Shown: in pieces, positions 29,411 through 35,863 of the stretch | Position numbering within the stretch: the stretch's first letter is position 1 | How the letters are laid out: each line of letters starts with the position of its first letter | Source of the DNA: Arcanobacterium buesumense | Lineage (GTDB): Bacteria; Actinomycetota; Actinomycetes; Actinomycetales; Actinomycetaceae | Direction of reading: 5' to 3' | Length of the DNA stretch: 64,000 bases | Assembly: GCF_012563545.1 (NCBI RefSeq) | Contig: NZ_CP050804.1 | Span: 1,779,285 to 1,843,284 of the forward strand | Made by a program: the position numbers and the translations under genes | The notes under the pieces: generated by a model | The model's input: the letters and a program-made list of their open reading frames with translations, nothing else | What the model was told of the DNA's origin: nothing | Databases searched by the model: none

Positions 29411-29608
29411 TTAGATCTGCACCTGTGAAAACAGTGCCGCAGCAGCAATAATCATGCCGCCACCAATGGCCTGCCACATACCGGCTTGAGTTTGAGGGCC
29501 GTTATGATCCTTCAAGCCCCCAGCAAGGGTAATAACACCCCAAACGCACCATAAACCACCGCCGATAATGGCGAACTTCGTAAATAATGCAATAGCTTGT
29601 GCCAGCAT
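29411..29608 (-). CDS. Maff2-family small membrane protein
   Basis: 65 residues with two hydrophobic helices flanking a short polar loop (GLKDHNGPQTQAGMWQ) and an alanine/glycine-rich second helix, as in Maff2 proteins of Gram-positive ICEs. It sits immediately upstream of PrgI and VirB4, the usual position of a VirB2-like subunit. Confidence 0.78.
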   Translation of the reverse strand: MLAQAIALFTKFAIIGGGLWCVWGVITLAGGLKDHNGPQTQAGMWQAIGGGMIIAAAALFSQVQI

Positions 29609-29643
29609 CTTCTTTTCCTTCCACTAAATGTGTTTACTGATCT

Positions 29644-29669
29644 GAGTTCACACTCTTATATGTGAACTC
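29644..29669. promoter_or_regulatory. Inverted repeat upstream of the T4SS operon
   Basis: GAGTTCACA-N8-TGTGAACTC, a perfect 9-bp dyad 36-61 bases before the Maff2 start. It is a likely operator, or the terminator of the upstream gene. A tandem TACTTAGGCG doublet follows at ~29773-29793, just past the stop of the next gene. Confidence 0.5.
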
Positions 29670-29799
29670 TTCCATCCCGCCAGGCATGTAAACTTCACAA
29701 ATTACCTAAACCTTCCAACGGAATGAAGTTTTTGGGTGCACTTGTCCAAGGTGATGTGTATTTGTCTTTTCTACTTAGGCGTACTTAGGCGTACTTGGC

Positions 29800-30540
29800 C
29801 TAATTATCGAGCGCATCATCTGGATCAAGTGCTTGTGGTGCACCTGGATTAATACTCAACGCAGCAATACCATTCCTGAGCTTCCGAGTGGCCTCGCGCA
29901 GATTATCTTTTGATACGGTTAAATCATCTAAAAGACCTTGGTCATCAGCGGCATTTAATGCTTCACCGCGTTTACCGATACTTGCAATGACTTTTTCTAC
30001 GTGGTTAATCTCGTTTTGGGTAAGTGCAATCAGCCCAGACTCAGCGCCAGCTGAACTCTCAACAGCAGCTTTAGCCTCGTCAAGATACGCTTCGGTGCGT
30101 TCAACTTCCTTGGCCACTTCGGCCTTGAAGAACCCAGATTTTACATCCACTGAATGCTGCGCCTTATCCATACCGTCGCGCAAATCTTCGCTGATCTCTT
30201 TTATTCGCACCTGGTCATTTTTAAGCGCCACCAAAGTTTTACTGCCATCATTCACAGAGTCAAGATCAATCACCTTGACGTCAAAAGCAGCAGCATCTTT
30301 ATAAGCTTGGCTTACAGGGTTACAAGTAACCCGCGAGCCAGTAATAATCTCACACCGACTCGCTACATCCTTGGCCTGACTACGCAGGTCATCAAATTCT
30401 TTCACTTGCTCATTAAAAGTTGGCACCAAACGAGCAAGCTCTTCTGCATCAGCGTCCGGCGTGCGCCACCACGCTAACGCCACGCCGACGACAACTACGC
30501 CAGTCAGACCGGCAATCCATTTACGAGAAGTCGTAGACAT
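29800..30540 (-). CDS. Membrane-anchored coiled-coil protein
   Basis: 246 residues. A single N-terminal helix (WIAGLTGVVVVGVALAWW) is followed by an exported, largely helical domain with long heptad-like segments. Two cysteines (CEIITGSRVTC) could form a disulfide outside the membrane. Family not recognised. It shares a 1-base overlap with the upstream gene and sits at the entry of the T4SS operon. It may be an extracytoplasmic assembly or adhesion factor. Confidence 0.65.
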   Translation of the reverse strand: MSTTSRKWIAGLTGVVVVGVALAWWRTPDADAEELARLVPTFNEQVKEFDDLRSQAKDVASRCEIITGSRVTCNPVSQAYKDAAAFDVKVIDLDSVNDGSKTLVALKNDQVRIKEISEDLRDGMDKAQHSVDVKSGFFKAEVAKEVERTEAYLDEAKAAVESSAGAESGLIALTQNEINHVEKVIASIGKRGEALNAADDQGLLDDLTVSKDNLREATRKLRNGIAALSINPGAPQALDPDDALDN

Positions 30541-31517
30541 CAGTCTTTCCCTTCGCTTCGTTTCTTTGATTGGAGATTATTAGCAGGGTTAAAAATTGTG
30601 GATGCTTCTTTCCACTTCTTTATTGATTGAACGACAGCTTGCCGCTCTTCTGGACTAATGTCCGGTGGAGGCGGTGGAGAATCGCTACGAGTAGAGCGAT
30701 CCGCCTCCACCGGAAAACCTATCGGCACCTCACACAAGTCTTTCAATCGGGAAATTAATAGTCCTGGCGGATTAACGACATTTGGCGGTAACGGGTTATC
30801 GGCTAGACGCCCACGTATCTTCAACACGCTCCACCCAGAATCGAGCAAGGCATCTAAAAGATCAGAAACTCTCATTGCCGCTTTGCCCATCAAACCTCGA
30901 CGTTGCTCTGGAGGAATAGCCGCATTGATAACCTTCCAATTGGCAAGCTTGCCACCCTTCACTGGAACAGCTACTTCTTCGGACGGTAAAGGATGCGCCT
31001 TCTTCGGTTCCTTCACTTCGACAACTTCAGAATCGCTATCGGGAGCTGGGGTCGAACTTGCACGCCGGAACGAACGCTCCTTAGAAATCTGTGAGGTAAG
31101 AACAGTTTGCTTCAACTCCCGACCAGGAATCGCAAAATCAGGATGGGATGGGCACGAGACAATCTCTGACGTTGTAAAACCAAGCCCGATCATCATCTTT
31201 TCAGCATCCTCAAACGCCTCCGCAGGCGTTAAAGGAACATCAGAGATAATAGTGAGTTCACGAATCTGACCATCACGACGATGCTGGAAACGGAACCTAT
31301 AATTCAACGCTTCCAATTCTTTCAAAGCCGCACGTGTAGCCTTCTGACCCAAACCTCGGCCGGCAAGTTCACGGTAACCAACCTTAGCCCCAGGAGGAAG
31401 CGACAAACACAGAACAATAAGACCTAAAGCGGCATAAGAAAGCTCTTTGTTGTGAACCAACGTGTTCGGCACCGCGGTAGCCCCGCGGCGTACAACAAAG
31501 AAATCTCCACCAGCCAT
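30540..31517 (-). CDS. Winged-helix replication-initiator-like protein
   Basis: 325 residues. The N-terminal ~100 residues read VVRRGATAVPNTLVHNKELS, YAALGLIVLCLSLPPG, then GYRELAGRGLGQKATRAALKELE. This is a winged-helix pattern typical of actinobacterial plasmid/ICE Rep-type or helix-turn-helix proteins. A Pro/Ser-rich middle and a second helical region follow. It could start replication of the excised circle at the dyad block at 13711-14049 (inference), or act only as a regulator. It lies 2 bases from the excisionase gene. Confidence 0.6.
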   Translation of the reverse strand: MAGGDFFVVRRGATAVPNTLVHNKELSYAALGLIVLCLSLPPGAKVGYRELAGRGLGQKATRAALKELEALNYRFRFQHRRDGQIRELTIISDVPLTPAEAFEDAEKMMIGLGFTTSEIVSCPSHPDFAIPGRELKQTVLTSQISKERSFRRASSTPAPDSDSEVVEVKEPKKAHPLPSEEVAVPVKGGKLANWKVINAAIPPEQRRGLMGKAAMRVSDLLDALLDSGWSVLKIRGRLADNPLPPNVVNPPGLLISRLKDLCEVPIGFPVEADRSTRSDSPPPPPDISPEERQAVVQSIKKWKEASTIFNPANNLQSKKRSEGKD

Positions 31518-31519
31518 GA

Positions 31520-31711
31520 CTAGCCCTCGTCAACTTCCTCAGACATAGTTGGTTCTAATATCGCCTCAATATCCTCACGTTCGAAGAAACGACGTCCATT
31601 AGGTAAGCGAACAGAAGGAATTTTTCCTTGACGTGCCCAACGCAGAAGCGATTGCTCCGTTGTGTCCGGCAACAATGCAGCAGCCTCACTTGCCGATATC
31701 AACTCACTCAT
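31520..31711 (-). CDS. xis: Excisionase/MerR-type small HTH protein
   Basis: 63 residues with the excisionase-type winged helix: ISASEAAALLPDTTEQSLLRWARQGKIPSVRLPNGRRFFEREDIEAIL. It probably directs the recombinase toward excision and bends attachment-site DNA. First gene of the leftward operon, divergent from the Xre regulator. Confidence 0.82.
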   Translation of the reverse strand: MSELISASEAAALLPDTTEQSLLRWARQGKIPSVRLPNGRRFFEREDIEAILEPTMSEEVDEG

Positions 31712-31777
31712 ATTTTATTTCCTACATAAGTTTACATTTTAGAAACTAGTCAAGATATTATTACTCGCACTCAGTAT

Positions 31778-31818
31778 TGTCAATTCAATTTAGTTGATTA
31801 AAAATGAATTAAATGACA
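31778..31818. promoter_or_regulatory. Operator-like imperfect palindrome between xis and xre
   Basis: TGTCAATTCAATTT ... AATTAAATGACA (31778-31818) is an imperfect dyad in an A/T-rich divergent promoter gap. It is placed so that the Xre protein could switch both promoters. Confidence 0.45.
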
Positions 31819-31828
31819 TGATATAGAT

Positions 31829-32176
31829 ATGACAATTTCAGATACATTCATTCAATCAATGACTGCCGATCAAATTATCAGCGAACGCGTTAATCTTTGG
31901 CTTCGGCGACGGGGGCTAATGCAAATGCAACTGGCTGATGCACTAGGACTAACAAAAAGTGCCGTGTCTAGTAAAATCGCTGGGCGTATAGGCTGGTCTG
32001 CTAGTGATCTCGTAAAGACTGCTGCGTTTCTAGATTTAAATATCGACGATCTTTTACCAAATGAAACAGTCACCATTGAAAAAGAACGCGGAAATGCGAA
32101 AGCCCCCGCTTTCACGGGGGCTTCGACTGGGAGCCGCCTGTGGGAATCGAACCCACGACCTTCTCATTACGAGTGA
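31829..32176 (+). CDS. Xre-family regulator whose frame runs into the tRNA
   Basis: 115 residues. Residues ~17-75 form a helix-turn-helix (LMQMQLADALGLTKSAVSSKIAGRIGWSASDLVKTAAFLDL). The last ~20 codons cross the tRNA terminator hairpin (32100-32123) and the attachment repeat, stopping inside the tRNA gene. The terminal GSRLWESNPRPSHYE is antisense-tRNA translation, not a domain. It is the likely repressor of ICE excision and transfer. In the excised circle the stop would be lost and the frame would run on ~64 codons. Confidence 0.72.
   Translation: MTISDTFIQSMTADQIISERVNLWLRRRGLMQMQLADALGLTKSAVSSKIAGRIGWSASDLVKTAAFLDLNIDDLLPNETVTIEKERGNAKAPAFTGASTGSRLWESNPRPSHYE
32100..32123 (-). terminator. 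ICE-supplied terminator for tRNA-Thr
   Basis: AAGCCCCCG-N6-CGGGGGCTT followed on the minus strand by TTTCGC. It lies just 3' of the tRNA within the element and replaces the displaced original terminator at 11095-11130. Confidence 0.75.
32130..32170 (-). repeat. Right attachment repeat (3' part of intact tRNA-Thr)
   Basis: 41 bp identical to 11139-11179. It covers the discriminator, acceptor 3' strand, T-arm and part of the anticodon region, so the tRNA stays intact after insertion. Confidence 0.93.
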
Positions 32177-32204
32177 GACGCTCTACCGACTGAGCTAAGG
32201 CGGC
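32132..32204 (-). tRNA. tRNA-Thr (CGT)
   Basis: 73 nt on the minus strand, starting GCCGCCTTAGCTCAGTCGG. The acceptor stem is GCCGCCT/AGGCGGC, the anticodon stem TCTCA/TGAGA with loop CTCGTAA (anticodon CGT), the T-arm GTGGG-TTCGATT-CCCAC, and the discriminator U. Intact host gene used as the ICE target. Confidence 0.96.
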
Positions 32205-32328
32205 GGATCGAAATGATTGAACTTTTCGAACCGTTTGCTTTACAGCTATAACAATGTAACTGAATATCAGTCCCAAACACAACTAGTTATAGATTTTTCA
32301 GCAACATTTCGTTGTAAATCACATGAAC

Positions 32329-32375
32329 AATTGTGGGAGTAGGATGGAATGAATATCCATCCTACTCCCACAATT
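32329..32375. terminator. Terminator after exported hydrolase
   Basis: A perfect 20-bp stem (32329-32348 / 32356-32375) with a 7-nt loop, 16 bases past the stop of the minus-strand hydrolase. The interval 32205-32328 upstream of tRNA-Thr holds only its promoter region. Confidence 0.88.
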
Positions 32376-32390
32376 AGATTAACAATAGTA

Positions 32391-33965
32391 CTACTGCGCC
32401 GGGCAGCGTAGACCGTCTTCTGGCACGGTTCCATTTAGCAAGTACGCATCAAGAGAATCCTTAATGCATGGACCAGATGGGCGGCCGTACGCCGTATGGC
32501 CTTCGCCTTCCCAAGTCACAAGCACAGCATTATCGAACGCCTTTTCAAAGGCAACTGCCCATTCGTATGGAGTTGCCGGATCGCCCACAGTTCCCACAAC
32601 AACAATCGGATCCGAACCAGATGCAGTGAACCGTTGAATAATTGGATGAGCTGGTTTCGGAAGAGCCATGCACGTCCCTTGGGAATAGCCCATCATATCT
32701 CCAAAGAGCGGCGATTCTTTTGCTAATTCACTACTGAGCTGTGCCCACTGCTGAACATCACCATCAACCACAGTATCGGCACAATTAATAACATTGTGGG
32801 CTTCCATGGAATTATTTGAATACGATCCGCTAGGAGTACGTCCGGTATATGCATCAAACATAAGCTGGAAAGTGCTAGCTGTACCATCGTTCAGATATTC
32901 AGCAATAGCTTGAGACAGGATAGGCCATGACGCATCGTCATAAAGCGGCGTGATAAAACCATAAAGTAAACCAGACTGTGTCAGTGGTCGATTTTTATCA
33001 GCTGTGGGTAACGGAGCTTTCCGCGCTTGGTCAAACATATCTCGGATCTGCTCTCGAGCTTGCTCTCGGGTACCAGTAAAAGGACATGCCGGCTGGGATA
33101 AGCAATGATCCAGATAGTTATCCGTGGCTTGTTCAAATCCTTTAAGTTGAGCTTTGTTTTGCTCATAATCTGGCACATCGGAATCTACTGCACCATCAAG
33201 AATCAGCCGGCCAACATTATGCGGAAAAAGTTCAGCATACATGCCGCCAAGTTTGGTGCCATATGAAAAACCTACGTAGTAAAGTTTAGGATCTCCCACC
33301 AGATGGCGGATAACATCCATATCCTGAGCAGCTTCTTGGGTGCCCACATATTTCACCAAGTCACCTGACTTTTCCACACATTGCTGAGCAAAATTAGCCT
33401 CAGCCGCATAAGACTCTGCTTTACCGGCAGGCGTATCTGGGTAGACTGCAGAAATATAATCATCAAGCTGATCATCAGCTAAACAATCAACCGGCGTAGA
33501 ATCCCCAACTCCGCGCGGATCGAATCCGATAACATCAAAATTATCTAAAATTCGGGAAGAAAAGAACTGTGCGGCACTTTGTGCCATTTCTTGGCCACCG
33601 CCGCCAGGCCCACCAGGATTAGCCAACAAGGAGCCGATTTTCGTTGCATTAGCAGGGCGCCGCTGAAGGGCTAATTCAATTTTTTCCCCAGCTGGATCTT
33701 CATAGTCCAACGGCACACTGATGCGAGCGCATTCAAGATGAGCGCCACATTTTTCCCAAGCAACTTCTTGGTTATAAAAATCTTCTAGCCCAGCTGGTAT
33801 CGCTGGCATTGCAGCTTCAATCGCCTGCGCATCAATAGCTGACATCTCAGTTTTATTTGCTCCACCCGATGCCGGCCGGCCAGCCTTCACTCCCACTGTT
33901 CCCGAACAGCTCGAAAGCAATAAAAGGAAGATACTACCAAAAGCTACAATACTGCGTTTTTTCAT
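32391..33965 (-). CDS. Exported alpha/beta-hydrolase lipoprotein (TAP-like)
   Basis: 524 residues. A lipoprotein signal ends LLLLSSC (lipobox Cys20). The alpha/beta-hydrolase fold follows, with NPGGPGGGG oxyanion region and nucleophile elbow VGFSYGT. Near the C-terminus comes a TAP-like domain with VVGTVGDPATPYEWA (Asp) and EGEGHTAYG (His). It fits tripeptidyl-aminopeptidase-like secreted hydrolases of actinobacteria, acting on peptides or esters outside the cell. Likely monocistronic, with a terminator directly after. Confidence 0.88.
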   Translation of the reverse strand: MKKRSIVAFGSIFLLLLSSCSGTVGVKAGRPASGGANKTEMSAIDAQAIEAAMPAIPAGLEDFYNQEVAWEKCGAHLECARISVPLDYEDPAGEKIELALQRRPANATKIGSLLANPGGPGGGGQEMAQSAAQFFSSRILDNFDVIGFDPRGVGDSTPVDCLADDQLDDYISAVYPDTPAGKAESYAAEANFAQQCVEKSGDLVKYVGTQEAAQDMDVIRHLVGDPKLYYVGFSYGTKLGGMYAELFPHNVGRLILDGAVDSDVPDYEQNKAQLKGFEQATDNYLDHCLSQPACPFTGTREQAREQIRDMFDQARKAPLPTADKNRPLTQSGLLYGFITPLYDDASWPILSQAIAEYLNDGTASTFQLMFDAYTGRTPSGSYSNNSMEAHNVINCADTVVDGDVQQWAQLSSELAKESPLFGDMMGYSQGTCMALPKPAHPIIQRFTASGSDPIVVVGTVGDPATPYEWAVAFEKAFDNAVLVTWEGEGHTAYGRPSGPCIKDSLDAYLLNGTVPEDGLRCPAQ

Positions 33966-33994
33966 CTAGTTTTATCCTTGAGATATCGCTGCGC

Positions 33995-35194
33995 TTACCG
34001 AAGCCCAACTAAAATACTTTCCATCACTAATTGTGCTGGAACATTTGCTTTTAACCGTGCTCTGCCCTGAGCTATTCGGTCAAGGCGAGCTAACGTCGTC
34101 TGGGTTGTTGTGGTACAAGCTATTCGATTAATAGCTTGCTCGTAATCAACATTAATGAGTTCAACTTTAGCACCCATTTGTTGAACCAGAACATCACGAT
34201 AAAAGGCCAACATATAAACCATTTCCCGATCGAGAATATCGCGTTCTTGGCGGGTTTGACGACGACGAGCCGCCTCAGCACTTTCTTTGATTTGACTACG
34301 CACCGATGCGGGAACTTTTGCTCCGGCGTCTAAACCCAACGCAGCCATGCGTTCTTCTTCACGAACTTTACTATCTTCGTCAAGCACATCTTTTTTACTT
34401 AAGCCTGCGCCCCGCATAGCAATGGTATCAGCAAGTAAATGAGCCCCTAATGCCGCATCCCCTACTCCATCTATTTTCGCCAACACATTCAAAGTATTCC
34501 TACGAATAGCGCTCGCTTGGGGATCAGTAGCTAAGGCCCGAGCAACACCAATATGTGACTGAGCCGCACGTGCGGCAATATGAGCCACCTTCGCATCCAC
34601 CCCGTCACGTTTGATCAACAAATCCGCAACCTGAGACGCCTGCGGAGTTACCAGATTAATATTTCGGCACCGCGACCGGATTGTTGGTAACACATCGGCT
34701 GTAGCAGCTGTACACAACATCCACACAGTGCGCGCACCAGGCTCTTCAATCGCTTTCAATAACACGTTAGTTGTGCGCGTCAACATCCGATCAGCGTCTT
34801 CAATAATAATGATGCGCCACGCGCCACTTGTAGGCGCAACATAAGATCGAGCCACATACTCACGTACATCTTCAGCGCTAATTGTTACCTGATCGGTAGA
34901 CACTAATGTCACATCAGGATGATTGCGCTCCAACACCGATCGGCATTGTGCGCACTGACCACATCCAGCTACCGGGCCAGTGCACAATAATGCCCCCGCT
35001 AAACTCAATGCAGCCAACGATCGGCCGGAACCAGGCGGACCAGTAAACAGCCACGCTTGACTCATCGCTTGGCTAGCAACCTGTTCCCCTTGAGTATTCG
35101 ATATTCGGGCATGGGAAAAACGCGCAGCATCTGCCGCCCGCTGCAGTTCACGCACAGCAGCTTCCTGCCCAACTAAACCATCAAAAATACTCAT
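33995..35194 (-). CDS. holB: DNA polymerase III subunit delta'
   Basis: 399 residues. AAA+ clamp-loader domain with FTGPPGSGRS (Walker A variant), the four-cysteine zinc finger CGQCAQCRSVLERNHPD, and WRIIIIEDADRML. It is a stator subunit in the sliding-clamp loader. It lies 2 bases downstream of tmk, the usual topA-tmk-holB arrangement. Confidence 0.93.
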   Translation of the reverse strand: MSIFDGLVGQEAAVRELQRAADAARFSHARISNTQGEQVASQAMSQAWLFTGPPGSGRSLAALSLAGALLCTGPVAGCGQCAQCRSVLERNHPDVTLVSTDQVTISAEDVREYVARSYVAPTSGAWRIIIIEDADRMLTRTTNVLLKAIEEPGARTVWMLCTAATADVLPTIRSRCRNINLVTPQASQVADLLIKRDGVDAKVAHIAARAAQSHIGVARALATDPQASAIRRNTLNVLAKIDGVGDAALGAHLLADTIAMRGAGLSKKDVLDEDSKVREEERMAALGLDAGAKVPASVRSQIKESAEAARRRQTRQERDILDREMVYMLAFYRDVLVQQMGAKVELINVDYEQAINRIACTTTTQTTLARLDRIAQGRARLKANVPAQLVMESILVGLR

Positions 35195-35196
35195 GT

Positions 35197-35862
35197 TTAC
35201 ATGTTACTAGAGTGGTCCGACAAAGTTGTGTGGCGTTCGTTCACCAGTTCACCATTTTTAAGCGCCTGCGAAACGGATTCTTGAATACGTTGAGCTATCG
35301 CATCAATACTTTGCGTACCGTCAATAACATGCCAACGATCAGGGCGATCTTCAGCCAACGCCAAAAACTCCCGGCGCACCTGCTGATGGAACTCCACACC
35401 AGCAGCTTCTAGCCGATCTTGTTCGGTTCCAACACGTGCCTTGCCAGTTTCTACCGGTACATCAAGTAAGAATGTCATATCCGGCATACGGCCTTGAACT
35501 GCCCAAAGGGATAGATCACGCACCTCATCTTTACCTAATGCCCGTGCCGCACCTTGGTAAGCCACTGAGGAATCTAAATACCGATCAGTGATAACGATCT
35601 CGCCACGGTTAAGCGCCGGCGCGATTTTGGTATCCATATTTTGCGCCCGATCAGCGGCATACAACAAAGCTTCCGCGCGTGCACTGACGTCTCCGCCATG
35701 CAACAGCAAGTGCCGAATCTGTGCCCCTAATTCAGTACCACCAGGTTCACGGGTGACGACGACGGTGTAGCCCGACTCAGTTAACCAACTCGCCAACAAC
35801 TGGACCTGAGTTGATTTACCAGCCCCATCCCCACCTTCAAATGATATGAACAAGCCAGTCAT
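35197..35862 (-). CDS. tmk: Thymidylate kinase
   Basis: 221 residues from the ATG at 35862, 4 bases inside the topA end (stop TGA at 35866-35864). P-loop EGGDGAGKST at residues ~8-17, the DR(Y) motif DRYLDSSVAYQG, and a short lid. It phosphorylates dTMP to dTDP. A longer in-frame start would read through the topA lysine-rich tail and is not credible. Confidence 0.94.
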   Translation of the reverse strand: MTGLFISFEGGDGAGKSTQVQLLASWLTESGYTVVVTREPGGTELGAQIRHLLLHGGDVSARAEALLYAADRAQNMDTKIAPALNRGEIVITDRYLDSSVAYQGAARALGKDEVRDLSLWAVQGRMPDMTFLLDVPVETGKARVGTEQDRLEAAGVEFHQQVRREFLALAEDRPDRWHVIDGTQSIDAIAQRIQESVSQALKNGELVNERHTTLSDHSSNM

Positions 35863-35863
35863 T

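Larger units (their letters stand above)
11139..32170. mobile_element. Integrative conjugative element in tRNA-Thr(CGT), about 21 kb
   Basis: Bounded by 41-bp direct repeats made of the tRNA-Thr 3' end. It encodes a tyrosine recombinase (frameshifted), excisionase, Xre regulator, ParA system, MobC, MOBP-type relaxase, VirD4-type coupling protein and a Gram-positive T4SS (PrgI, VirB4, TrbL/VirB6-like, SLT/CHAP hydrolase, Maff2). Transfer DNA-processing genes run rightward and the mating-channel genes leftward, meeting at a perfect bidirectional terminator at 23011-23052. No antibiotic or metal resistance gene was recognised. Single lesions in the integrase, mobC and a secreted-peptide gene suggest that mobility may be impaired. 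Confidence 0.92.

Noticed and set aside
11180..32129. Antibiotic or metal resistance cargo on the ICE
   Set aside because: Every sizeable gene was examined; none resembles a resistance determinant.
32130..32176. C-terminal RLWESNPRPSHYE as a protein domain
   Set aside because: It is antisense translation of the tRNA 3' end, a well-known artefact.
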